From assembly GCA_963714145.1 (NCBI GenBank), contig OY970235.1, positions 930,001-994,000 of the forward strand: 64,000 nt of DNA. The letters are read 5' to 3'. A program made the translations under genes and the position numbers. Below are positions 52,806 through 60,846 of the stretch, piece after piece; the first letter of the stretch is position 1, and each line of letters opens with the position of its first letter. Source of the stretch: JBBWZH01 sp035544115. GTDB taxonomy: Bacteria; Actinomycetota; Actinomycetes; Mycobacteriales; CADCTP01. The notes beneath the pieces are model-generated. The model was not told where the DNA came from and made no database searches. It saw only the letters and a list, made by a program, of their open reading frames with translations.

Positions 52806-53101
52806 GCCAGGAGAATGTGGTCGAGTTCCTGCGGGCCATCGGGGACCGGCCGCACCTGCTGAACGCGCTGAAGATGCGGCCCAAGGACCGGGTGGTGAAA
52901 GCGGCCGCCGACCTCGGCTACCCGTTCACCATGGCCGAGTTCGACCAGCTGATCTGGGACCTCGAAGGCAAGCTCGCCGAGGCCCGGAACGAGGCGTTCG
53001 ACCAGCACTTCTCGCTCTGGCAGACGATGTGGGGCCGCTACTACCTGGAGGTACTCGCGGTCGACCTGATGCCGAGCCTGCTCGAGACGCGCATCCGATA
53101 G
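52802..53101 (+). CDS. Nif11-like small protein B
   Basis: 99 residues from GTG 52802. MSQENVVEFLRAIGDRPHLL, VVKAAADLGYPFTMAEFDQL and IWDLEGKLAEARNE give a clear Nif11-like pattern. The C-terminus holds LWQTMWGRYYL (72-82), matching protein A, and ends without a double-Gly site or core peptide. Two paralogues translated together suggest a heteromeric pair. Function unknown; they are the most distinctive members of the operon. Confidence 0.78.
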   Translation: MSQENVVEFLRAIGDRPHLLNALKMRPKDRVVKAAADLGYPFTMAEFDQLIWDLEGKLAEARNEAFDQHFSLWQTMWGRYYLEVLAVDLMPSLLETRIR

Positions 53102-53174
53102 CCGCCGGCGGCCCAGCCGCCGACGGCGCCCAGACGACGGCGCACAGACGCAGAGAGACGCAGAGGGCAGCGCG

Positions 53175-54752
53175 ATGGGATTCGGGACGAGCTTCGACTA
53201 CGTCGTGGTGGGCGCCGGCACGGCCGGCTGCGCGCTGGCGGCCCGGCTCAGCGAGGTGCCGGACCGCAGCGTGCTGCTGCTGGAGGCCGGCGGCACCGAC
53301 GACCGGCCGGCGGTGCACGCGACCGACATCGGCTCGATGGTCGGGCTCTGGGCGGACGCCGGCGCGACCTGGCAGTACAGCACGGTCCCGCAGGCCGGCC
53401 TGGGCGGCCGGACGGTCCCGCTGCCGCAGGGCCGGATGCTCGGCGGCGGCAGCTCGGTCAACGCGATGATGTACGTCCGCGGCAACCAGCGGGACTTCGA
53501 CCGCTGGCGCGACCTGGGCAACCCCGGCTGGGGCTACGCCGACGTGCTGCCCTACTTCCAGGCCGCGGAGAGCTACCCGGGCGGGGACGCCGCCTACCGC
53601 GGCCGGCACGGGCCGCTGCGGATCATGGACTACCCGGGCCCGTCGGCGGTCTCGCGGGCGTTCGTGGCCGCGGCCGGCGGGGACGGCACCGCCGACTACA
53701 ACGGCGCCCGGCAGGAGGACGTCCCGTTCTACTACCAGTCCACCCGCAGCACGGCCGCGCGGCGGTGCAGCACGGCGGACGCGTTCCTCCGGCCGGCGCT
53801 GGGCCGGCCGAACCTGACCGTGCACTCCGGGTCCACCGTGCGCCGGGTCATGCTGGACGGCAACGCCGCGGTCGGCGTCGAGTACCTGCGCGACGGCGTC
53901 CGGCACCAGGTCGGCGCGAACGCCGAGGTGATCGTCAGCGCCGGCGCCCTCGGCTCGCCGCGGCTGCTGCTGCTGTCCGGCATCGGGCCGGCCGATCACC
54001 TGCGCGCCTGCGGCATCCGGCCGTACGCGCACCTGGCCGGGGTGGGCCAGAACCTGCACGACCACATGCTGCTCGGCGTCGGCTACGCGGCCGAAGTGGA
54101 CCTGCCGTTCCCGCAGCTGCTGGCCGAGGCGGGGCTGTTCACCTACACCGACGCCGCCGATCCGGCCGGTTCGCCGAACCTGCAGTACTTCTTCGGCCCG
54201 GTGCAGTTCGTGCCGGACCAGTACAAGGTCGACGGCCCCGGCTTCACGTTCGCGCCGATCCTGGCCCAGCCGCGCAGCCGCGGCACCGTGACGCTGAACC
54301 CGGGTGACCCGGCCGGCCCGCCGGTGGTCGACCCGCACTACCTGGAGCAGGACGCGGACCTGGACGTGCTGCTGGCCGGGATCGCCCGGGCCCGGGAGCT
54401 GGCGCGGGACGCGGCCTTCGACGGCCTGCGCGGCCGGGAACTGGCCCCCGGCGACGGCGTCCGGGACCGGGCCGGGCTGACCGGGTACGTCCGGGCCGCC
54501 GCGTCCACGGTCTGGCACCCGGTCGGCACCTGCGCGATGGGCACCGGCCCGGCGGCCGTGGTCGACCCGGCGCTGCGGGTGCACGGGGTGAGCGGGCTGC
54601 GGGTGGCCGACGCCTCGATCATGCCGACGATCACCGCCGGCAACACGAACGCCGCCGCGATCATGATCGGCCACCGCGCCGCCGACCTGATCACCGGCGC
54701 CACCGCTGCACCCATCGAGCCGGCCACGGCCGGGCTCTCCCGTACGGCCTGA
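53175..54752 (+). CDS. GMC-family FAD oxidoreductase 1
   Basis: 525 residues. The FAD dinucleotide motif DYVVVGAGTAGCALAARLSE is at residues 8-27, then PQGRMLGGGSSVNAMMYVRG (GMC signature 1), IVSAGALGSPRLLLLSGIGP (signature 2) and the active-site pair WHPVGTCAMG (His) and TAGNTNAAAIM (Asn). GMC enzymes oxidise alcohols to aldehydes or ketones with FAD. The closest recognisable type is choline dehydrogenase/aryl-alcohol oxidase-like. A 73-base gap separates it from the Nif11 pair. Confidence 0.93.
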   Translation: MGFGTSFDYVVVGAGTAGCALAARLSEVPDRSVLLLEAGGTDDRPAVHATDIGSMVGLWADAGATWQYSTVPQAGLGGRTVPLPQGRMLGGGSSVNAMMYVRGNQRDFDRWRDLGNPGWGYADVLPYFQAAESYPGGDAAYRGRHGPLRIMDYPGPSAVSRAFVAAAGGDGTADYNGARQEDVPFYYQSTRSTAARRCSTADAFLRPALGRPNLTVHSGSTVRRVMLDGNAAVGVEYLRDGVRHQVGANAEVIVSAGALGSPRLLLLSGIGPADHLRACGIRPYAHLAGVGQNLHDHMLLGVGYAAEVDLPFPQLLAEAGLFTYTDAADPAGSPNLQYFFGPVQFVPDQYKVDGPGFTFAPILAQPRSRGTVTLNPGDPAGPPVVDPHYLEQDADLDVLLAGIARARELARDAAFDGLRGRELAPGDGVRDRAGLTGYVRAAASTVWHPVGTCAMGTGPAAVVDPALRVHGVSGLRVADASIMPTITAGNTNAAAIMIGHRAADLITGATAAPIEPATAGLSRTA

Positions 54753-54766
54753 CCGGAGGGGCGGAG

Positions 54767-56353
54767 ATGACTACCACGGTTGATGTCCTGGTGATCGGGG
54801 CCGGCGCCGCCGGCTCCGTGCTGGCCAGCCGGCTGAGCGAGGTCGACGACCTGAGCGTGCTGCTGCTGGAGGCCGGCCGGGCCGAGGTGACGGACGCGGT
54901 CCGCACCCCCTGGCGCTGGAACGAGGTGCTGCTGACCGACCTGGACTGGGCCTACATGAGCGAGCCGCAGCCCGGGATGAACGGCGCGCAGGTCTATTCG
55001 GCCAGCGGCCGGGGCCTCGGCGGCACCTCGAACATTTACCACATGATCCACACCCGCGGCCGTCCCAGCGACTACAACGACTGGGCCGCCGCCGGCGCGG
55101 ACGGCTGGTCGTACCGGGACGTGCTGCCGTACCTGCAGAAGGTCGAGGGGCAGCGGGACGACACCAACCCGACCGCCGGCAGGAACGGCCCGATCACCGT
55201 GGTGAACGCCCGGGAGACCGGCAGCCCGATCTCGCAGACGTTCATCGACGCCTGCGTGGAGCTCGGCTACCCGAAGGTGGACGACTTCAACTCGGCCGAC
55301 TTCGGCGCCGGCTGGCACCACGTGGACATCGACGGGGGCCAGCGGCGCGGTGCCTACGCCGGCTACCTGGCCCCGGCGCTGAGCCGCCCGAACCTGGCCA
55401 CCGAGGTCGGCGCGCTGGTCACCGAGCTGCTGTTCGACGGCGACCGGTGCACCGGCGCCCGCTACCTGCGGGACGGGCAGACGCACACCGTGCTGGCCCG
55501 GCACGAGGTGGTGGTCAGCGCCGGCGCGATCCAGTCGCCGAAGCTGCTGATGCTGTCCGGGATCGGCGACCCGGCCCAGCTGCGCGAGGCCGGCGTGGAC
55601 GTGCGGCAGGCGCTGCCCGGGGTGGGCGCGAACTTCCACGACCACCCGCTGATCATCGGGCCGATCGGCTACCTCGACCGGCCGGGCGCGGACCCGCGCG
55701 GCCAGGTCACCGAGGTCGCCCTGTTCTGCGGCTCGGAGCCGGAGCTGTCCGTCCCGGACCTGGAGATCTGCCTGGTGCACCGGGCCCCGTTCGGGGACAA
55801 GTTCTTCGCCAACGTGATCAAGCGGGTGCAGTCCGGCGAGCCGGTCGCCCCGGTGGCCGAGCTGGTCGACCCGCGGGTGGTGCTCAGCCTGCCCGGGCTG
55901 GTGCGGCCGGAGTCGCGCGGCTGGGTGCGGCTGGCCGGGGCCGATCCGACCGCGCCGCCGCGGATCAGCGCCAACTACTACGGCGAGCCGGTCGACCTGG
56001 AACGCACCACCACGATGGTGGAGATCGCCCGGGACATCTACCACACCAGCGCGTTCGCCGAGGCCTGGGGCCTGGTCGAGCTGGCGCCCGGGCCGACCGT
56101 GAACACCCGCGACGAGCTGCGCGGCTGGGTGGTCGCGAACACCGGCTCGTACTACCACTTCGCCGGCTCCTGCCGGATGGGCGGCGACGACCTGGCGGTG
56201 GTCGACCCCCAGCTGCGGGTGCGCGGCACCACCGGCCTGCGGGTCGCCGACGCCTCGATCATGCCGACGCTCGTCTCCGCGAACCCGCACACCACCGTGC
56301 TGATGATCGCCGAGCGGGCCGCGGACCTCATCACCCAAGACCTGCAGCGGTAA
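54767..56353 (+). CDS. GMC-family FAD oxidoreductase 2
   Basis: 528 residues. FAD motif DVLVIGAGAAGSVLASRLSE, signature 1 SASGRGLGGTSNIYHMIHTR, signature 2 VVSAGAIQSPKLLMLSGIGD, catalytic segments YYHFAGSCRMG and SANPHTTVLMI (His/His pair). It differs clearly from its neighbour in active-site loops, so the two probably oxidise different alcohols or successive positions. 14 bases after GMC 1 and 14 before the EthD gene. Confidence 0.93.
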   Translation: MTTTVDVLVIGAGAAGSVLASRLSEVDDLSVLLLEAGRAEVTDAVRTPWRWNEVLLTDLDWAYMSEPQPGMNGAQVYSASGRGLGGTSNIYHMIHTRGRPSDYNDWAAAGADGWSYRDVLPYLQKVEGQRDDTNPTAGRNGPITVVNARETGSPISQTFIDACVELGYPKVDDFNSADFGAGWHHVDIDGGQRRGAYAGYLAPALSRPNLATEVGALVTELLFDGDRCTGARYLRDGQTHTVLARHEVVVSAGAIQSPKLLMLSGIGDPAQLREAGVDVRQALPGVGANFHDHPLIIGPIGYLDRPGADPRGQVTEVALFCGSEPELSVPDLEICLVHRAPFGDKFFANVIKRVQSGEPVAPVAELVDPRVVLSLPGLVRPESRGWVRLAGADPTAPPRISANYYGEPVDLERTTTMVEIARDIYHTSAFAEAWGLVELAPGPTVNTRDELRGWVVANTGSYYHFAGSCRMGGDDLAVVDPQLRVRGTTGLRVADASIMPTLVSANPHTTVLMIAERAADLITQDLQR

Positions 56354-56367
56354 GGGAGCAACCCCCG

Positions 56368-57075
56368 ATGATCCACCAGTTCATCTTCGCCGCGCCCAAG
56401 CCCGGGATGACGGCCACCGAGTTCCAGGACTACTGGATCAAGGTGCACGCGGTGAAGTACGCCAGCAAGATCCCGCAGATCACCCGGTACCTGATCGACC
56501 GCCGGGTGGAGTTCGACGGTGACCTGGGCACGCCGGCGCTGCCGCACCAGGGCATCGCCGAGATCTGGCTGAACAACGAGGAGGAGCAGCTCGCCTCGCT
56601 GCAGACGCCGGAGTTCCTGCAGGGCGCCCGGCTGGACGAGCCGAACTGGGCCGCGTTCTGGCTGAGCTTCGTGCTGGACACCACCGCCTACGAGATCGTC
56701 CCCGGCCCGGCGCTGACCGAGCGCCAGCCGGGCGGGGTGAAGATCACGATCCTGTCCAAGCGCCGTCCCGGGCTCGACCTGGCCGGCTACCGGGCCCGCA
56801 GCCTCGACAGCTACGCGCCGGTGCTCAGCAAGCTGCCGGGCGTGCAGCGCGCCCTGCACGCGCAGACCCGGGACGGCTTCTACGTCTTCGGCGAGGCCAG
56901 CTTCGACAGCATCGACCAGCTCTGGTTCGCCGACCTCGACAGCCTGCGCGCGGCGCTGGCCTCGCCCTACTTCGCCGAGCAGGTCCGGCCGGCGCAGGCC
57001 GAGCTGGTCGACCCGAAGTACGTCTTCTCGATGGTCGGCACCGAGAACTGGATCATCGGCCGCGCGGCCGACTGA
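56368..57075 (+). CDS. tandem EthD-like (dimeric alpha/beta barrel) protein
   Basis: 235 residues in two halves. The first, IHQFIFAAPKPGMTATEFQD, YWIKVHAVKYASKIPQITRY, is EthD-like; the second, VKITILSKRRPGLDLAGYRA and SYAPVLSKLPGVQRALHAQT, repeats the pattern. EthD-type barrels act as small-molecule shaping enzymes or oxygenase helpers; here two domains in one chain would form an intramolecular dimer. Catalysis is uncertain. Confidence 0.82.
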   Translation: MIHQFIFAAPKPGMTATEFQDYWIKVHAVKYASKIPQITRYLIDRRVEFDGDLGTPALPHQGIAEIWLNNEEEQLASLQTPEFLQGARLDEPNWAAFWLSFVLDTTAYEIVPGPALTERQPGGVKITILSKRRPGLDLAGYRARSLDSYAPVLSKLPGVQRALHAQTRDGFYVFGEASFDSIDQLWFADLDSLRAALASPYFAEQVRPAQAELVDPKYVFSMVGTENWIIGRAAD

Positions 57076-57091
57076 GACTTGGGAGGTCGCT

Positions 57092-57772
57092 ATGACCAGC
57101 ACAGCTGAGGAACTGATCACCGCCGACTTCGGCGTCGCGGACCTCACCGGCCGGTGGCGCAGCCCATACGCGTCCGAGGTCTTCCCCGGGATCTGGGGCA
57201 TTGACGACTTCTGGCTGCAGAGCCCGTTCTGGGGCATCCACTTCAACTCGTACAAGGAGCCGGAGTGCCAGAACCGGTTGTTCGAGCTGTTCATCATGGG
57301 CTGCTGGGAGCTCGGTGACGCCAACCCGGACGTGCCCGGGGCCCGGGACGCGAACTTCTCCCGGGTGAAGGTCGGCCTCACCCTGTACGACCAGTGGCCG
57401 ATCGGCGCGGCGAACGAGGCCGGTTCCGGCAGCCGGCCGTGGCAGCTCAACGACTGGCAGGACGTCTCGCTCGGCGGCTGCCCGCCGATCGACCTGCCCG
57501 GCATCGACAACTGCCCGATGGAGTACGACCTGCTCGGCATGGCCAAGGTCGGCGCCGCCGACGGCGGTGACCGGCTCTACTTCGGCCAGCGCCAGCACGA
57601 CGAGGACGGCGCCGGGATCTGCAACCGCCGCGCCCCCGGCCTGCTGCCGTACTACGTGGTCCGGGTGACCGGTGCCGCGCCCAACGTGGGGCACGGCGCC
57701 AACTTCGGTGCCCCGGACTGGTTCAACATCACCCGCTCGCTGACCCCGGCCGCCCCGCGCTCCGCGGGCTGA
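57092..57772 (+). CDS. unrecognised Trp-rich protein of the accessory operon
   Basis: 226 residues, soluble, no signal peptide or membrane helix. Not recognised. It contains many Trp and Cys: GIWGIDDFWLQSPFWGIHFN, IMGCWELGD, WQLNDWQDVSLGGCPP and IDNCPMEYDLLGMAKVG; the tail has YYVVRVTGAAPNVGHGANFG. Spacing (16 bases after the EthD gene, 28 before the dehydrogenase) and codon use match its neighbours, so it is a real gene. It might bind a small aromatic molecule or metal; this is a guess. Confidence 0.8.
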   Translation: MTSTAEELITADFGVADLTGRWRSPYASEVFPGIWGIDDFWLQSPFWGIHFNSYKEPECQNRLFELFIMGCWELGDANPDVPGARDANFSRVKVGLTLYDQWPIGAANEAGSGSRPWQLNDWQDVSLGGCPPIDLPGIDNCPMEYDLLGMAKVGAADGGDRLYFGQRQHDEDGAGICNRRAPGLLPYYVVRVTGAAPNVGHGANFGAPDWFNITRSLTPAAPRSAG

Positions 57773-57800
57773 GCGCCTCCGCACGGATGGAGTTTCTGAC

Positions 57801-58907
57801 GTGATCACTACTCAGGCCGCCGTCATCGACTCGCCTGGAGCGCCGTTCGTGCTGCAGGACATCGAGCTGAGCGATCCGCAACCGACCGAGATCCTGGTGA
57901 AGATGGGGGCGGCCGGGATCTGCCACACCGACCTCACCGTCGGCGCCGGGCACATCCCGTTCCCGCTGCCCGGCGTGCTCGGCCACGAGGGCGCCGGCAC
58001 CGTCGAGGCGGTCGGCTCCGCGGTCACCCGGGTCGCCCCCGGCGACCGGGTGGTGCTGACCTTCACCTCCTGCGGGCACTGCGCGTCCTGCCGGACGGCG
58101 CACCCGGCGTACTGCACGACCTGGATCCCGACCAACCTGATCGGCGGCAAGCGGGCCGACGGCTCGTCGCCGCTGAGCCGCGGCGGCAACCGGATCGGCG
58201 GCCGGTTCTTCGGCCAGTCCTCGTTCTCCCGGTACGCGATCACGGACGAGCGCAGCACGGTCAAGGTGCCCAACGACATCCCGTTCGAGCTGCTGGCGCC
58301 GCTGGGCTGCAGCACCCAGACCGGCTCCGGCGCGGTCTGGAACACGCTCCGGCCGGAGCCGGGCACCTCGATCGCCATCCTCGGCGTCGGCGCGGTCGGC
58401 ATGGCGTCGATCATGGCCGCCGCGCTGACCCCGGTCGGCAAGATCATCGCGATCGGCCGCCGCCCGGAGGCGCTCGAGCTGGCGCAGAAGTTCGGCGCCA
58501 CCCACACGATCAACACCAAGGAGACCGAGTTCGGCCCGCGGCTGCGGGAGATCACCGGCGGCGCCGGCGTCGACTACGTGGTCGAGGCGATCGGCAACCC
58601 GGACCTGCTCCGGCAGGGCATCGAGGCGCTGGCGCCGCGCGGCGCGGTGGCCGTGGTCGGCGCGCCGCCGTACGGGGTGGACGTGGCCATCGACGTGCAC
58701 CGGCTGCTGCCCGGCCGCAAGGTGCTCGGCGTCTGCGAGGGCGACAGCGACCCGGAGCGGCTGATCCCGCTGCTGGCCGAGCTGGTCCGCACCGGCCGGC
58801 TGCCGATCCAGCCGCTGATCCGCGAGTACGCGTTCGAAGAGATCCAGCAGGCGGCCAAGGACTTCGCGTCCGGCCTGGCGACCAAGGCAGTGCTGCGTTT
58901 CGAGTGA
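57801..58907 (+). CDS. aryl-alcohol-type zinc dehydrogenase, MDR family
   Basis: 368 residues. Catalytic zinc region GAAGICHTDLTVGAGHIPFP, LPGVLGHEGAGTVEAVGS; full structural-zinc loop CGHCASCRTAHPAYC; NAD motif AILGVGAVGMASIMAAALTP; GCSTQTGSGAVWNTLRPEPG with the second zinc Cys. The layout follows NAD-dependent benzyl/aryl-alcohol dehydrogenases (XylB type). It would oxidise or form an aldehyde, a natural partner of the keto-acid decarboxylase-like enzyme downstream. Confidence 0.93.
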   Translation: MITTQAAVIDSPGAPFVLQDIELSDPQPTEILVKMGAAGICHTDLTVGAGHIPFPLPGVLGHEGAGTVEAVGSAVTRVAPGDRVVLTFTSCGHCASCRTAHPAYCTTWIPTNLIGGKRADGSSPLSRGGNRIGGRFFGQSSFSRYAITDERSTVKVPNDIPFELLAPLGCSTQTGSGAVWNTLRPEPGTSIAILGVGAVGMASIMAAALTPVGKIIAIGRRPEALELAQKFGATHTINTKETEFGPRLREITGGAGVDYVVEAIGNPDLLRQGIEALAPRGAVAVVGAPPYGVDVAIDVHRLLPGRKVLGVCEGDSDPERLIPLLAELVRTGRLPIQPLIREYAFEEIQQAAKDFASGLATKAVLRFE

Positions 58908-58966
58908 CCGGCTTCGAGTGAGCAGCTTCGACGGTGCCGCGCCCGCGGCCGTAATTGGAGGGACCG

Positions 58967-59968
58967 ATGGACTTCTTCGAACTGGGTGATCTCACCCTCG
59001 CTTCCGGCGAGACGCTGCCGGACGCGCGGCTGGCCTACCAGACGTTCGGCGAGCTGAACGCCGCCGGCGACAACGCGATCGTCTTCCCCACCTTCCTCGG
59101 CGCCCCGACCGAGGTGCTGAACGGCTGGATCGGCGAGGGCCGCGCGCTCGACCCGACCCGCTACTTCATCGTGCTGCCCGGCCACTTCGGGCTCGCCCCG
59201 TCGTCCGCGCCGAGCACCGCGGCGGCGCCGGCGAACGGCCCGCAGTTCCCGACCGTCTCGATCGCGGACGACGTGGTCGCGCAGCGCCGGCTGGTCGAGT
59301 CGCTCGGCGTGCGGTCGGTGGCGCTGGTGCTCGGCTGGTCCGTCGGCGGCCTGCAGGTGTACGAGTGGGCCGCCCGGTACCCGGACCTGGTGCGCGCGTT
59401 CGCCGGCATCGCCACCGCGCCCACCCCGCCGCCGTGGACCAAGCTCTGGCTCAAGACCGTGGTGGAGGACCCGATCAAGGCCGACCCGAAGTGGGCCGGC
59501 GGCTCGTACGCCAACGGCGCCGACGTCAAGGCCGGGATGACCGGGGTGGCGCACGGCTCCGCGCTCACCGCGCCGCCGCGCACCTTCTACTTCGGCGCCA
59601 ACGAGGGCTGGCGCGGCCTGGGCTTCGGCAGCGTGGACGAGTTCGTGGCCGGCTTCTGGGAGGGCTTCTGGCTGCCCCAGGACCCGAACGACACGCTGGT
59701 GCAGGCCCGCAAGGCGCGCACCGCGTACCCGGGGCCGGCGAACGAGGAGCTGCGCGACATCCTCGGCCGGATCAAGCCGCGCGCCACGGTGGCCGCGTTC
59801 ACCGGCGACGCGCTGTTCCCGCCGGCCGAGTCCAAGCAGCTGGCGGACTGGCTGGGCGTGGACTTCCACGAGATCGACACCCCGTTCGGGCACCTGGCCA
59901 CGTTCGCGCTCAGCGAGCAGGACGTGAAGGCGATCGACGGCGTGATCCGTTCGGCTCTTGGCGATTGA
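58967..59968 (+). CDS. alpha/beta hydrolase of the homoserine acetyltransferase (MetX) fold
   Basis: 333 residues from ATG 58967, with GGAGGG 5-10 bases upstream. LASGETLPDARLAYQTFGEL at the N-terminus and LGWSVGGLQVYEWAARYPDL (nucleophile Ser) resemble MetX; acid and base candidates are in FTGDALFPP and PFGHLATFAL. MetX residues for homoserine binding are not evident, so this is likely a hydrolase or acyltransferase on another substrate rather than a methionine gene. Confidence 0.85.
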   Translation: MDFFELGDLTLASGETLPDARLAYQTFGELNAAGDNAIVFPTFLGAPTEVLNGWIGEGRALDPTRYFIVLPGHFGLAPSSAPSTAAAPANGPQFPTVSIADDVVAQRRLVESLGVRSVALVLGWSVGGLQVYEWAARYPDLVRAFAGIATAPTPPPWTKLWLKTVVEDPIKADPKWAGGSYANGADVKAGMTGVAHGSALTAPPRTFYFGANEGWRGLGFGSVDEFVAGFWEGFWLPQDPNDTLVQARKARTAYPGPANEELRDILGRIKPRATVAAFTGDALFPPAESKQLADWLGVDFHEIDTPFGHLATFALSEQDVKAIDGVIRSALGD

Positions 59969-59999
59969 ACGGCGACTGAGTCCGCTGAGGAGCGAAGCG

Positions 60000-60836
60000 A
60001 TGTCGAAGAGGATTCTGGTCGTCCTGTCCGAGTACGGCTACTGGGGCGAGGAGCTGCTCGGCCCGCTGACCGCGTTCGACCGGCAGGGCTACACGACGGT
60101 GTTCGCCACCGCGACCGGCAAGCGCGCGCACGCGCTGCCACCGAGCCTGGACCCGGGCTACGTCGACCCGCCGCTGGGCCGCGGCGTGACCACCCCGGAG
60201 GTGGCCGTCGGCGCCCGCGAGCTGGACGAGTCGGACCGGCTGGACAGCCCGCTGAGCCTGCGCGACCTGCTGCCCGAGCGGCCGTACGCGAGCGTGACCG
60301 AGCCGCTGCGGGCGATGGAGAAGTACTACCGCGAGCTGGCCGTGGCCACCGACGAGCTGGTCGGCGTGCCGACCGGCTACGACGCGCTGGCCCTGGTCGG
60401 CGGCAGCGGCCCGATCGTCGACATGGCCAACAACGGCCGGGTGCACGAGCTGATCCTGGCCTTCGTCCGGGCCGGCAAGCCGGTGCTGGCCGAGTGCTAC
60501 GGGGTGGCCTGCCTCGCCTTCGCCCGGGACTGGGAGGACCGCGCCAGCATCCTGCGGGGCAAGCACGTCACCGGGCACTGCAAGGAGTACGACTACAAGG
60601 ACGGCACCGGCTTCCTGGGCACCGAGTTCAACATGGGGCCGCCGCCGTACCCGCTGGAGTACATCCTGCGCGACGCCACCGCGCCGGACGGCCGCTATCA
60701 CGGCAACGTCGGCAAGGAGCGGTCGGTCATCGTCGACTTCCCGTTCGTCACCGGACGGTCCACTCCGGACTCCTTCCTCTCCGGCGAGAAGCTGGTCGAG
60801 GTACTGGAGTCCGGGCTGCGCCGCTACGGCTGGTAG
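60000..60836 (+). CDS. DJ-1/PfpI-superfamily protein 1
   Basis: 278 residues, ATG 60000. RILVVLSEYGYWGEELLGPL, TTVFATATGKRA, DALALVGGSGPIVDMANN and the nucleophile elbow VLAECYGVACLAFAR, then GKHVTGHCKEYDYKDGTGFL, follow the class I glutamine amidotransferase-like/DJ-1 fold, with an expanded insertion at about 60-110. Such proteins act as hydratases, glyoxalases or chaperones. Being in the operon with carbonyl chemistry suggests an aldehyde or ketone hydration step. The next gene starts after ten bases. Confidence 0.87.
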   Translation: MSKRILVVLSEYGYWGEELLGPLTAFDRQGYTTVFATATGKRAHALPPSLDPGYVDPPLGRGVTTPEVAVGARELDESDRLDSPLSLRDLLPERPYASVTEPLRAMEKYYRELAVATDELVGVPTGYDALALVGGSGPIVDMANNGRVHELILAFVRAGKPVLAECYGVACLAFARDWEDRASILRGKHVTGHCKEYDYKDGTGFLGTEFNMGPPPYPLEYILRDATAPDGRYHGNVGKERSVIVDFPFVTGRSTPDSFLSGEKLVEVLESGLRRYGW

Positions 60837-60846
60837 GAGCGGGCCA

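Noticed and set aside
52461..53101. Calling the Nif11-like genes RiPP precursors
   Set aside because: No Gly-Gly or other leader cleavage motif, no Cys/Ser/Thr-rich core, and no LanM-type, radical-SAM or peptidase-transporter gene in the visible cluster.
58967..59968. Annotation as homoserine O-acetyltransferase of methionine biosynthesis
   Set aside because: Only the general MetX fold and nucleophile region match; surrounding genes are unrelated to methionine synthesis.
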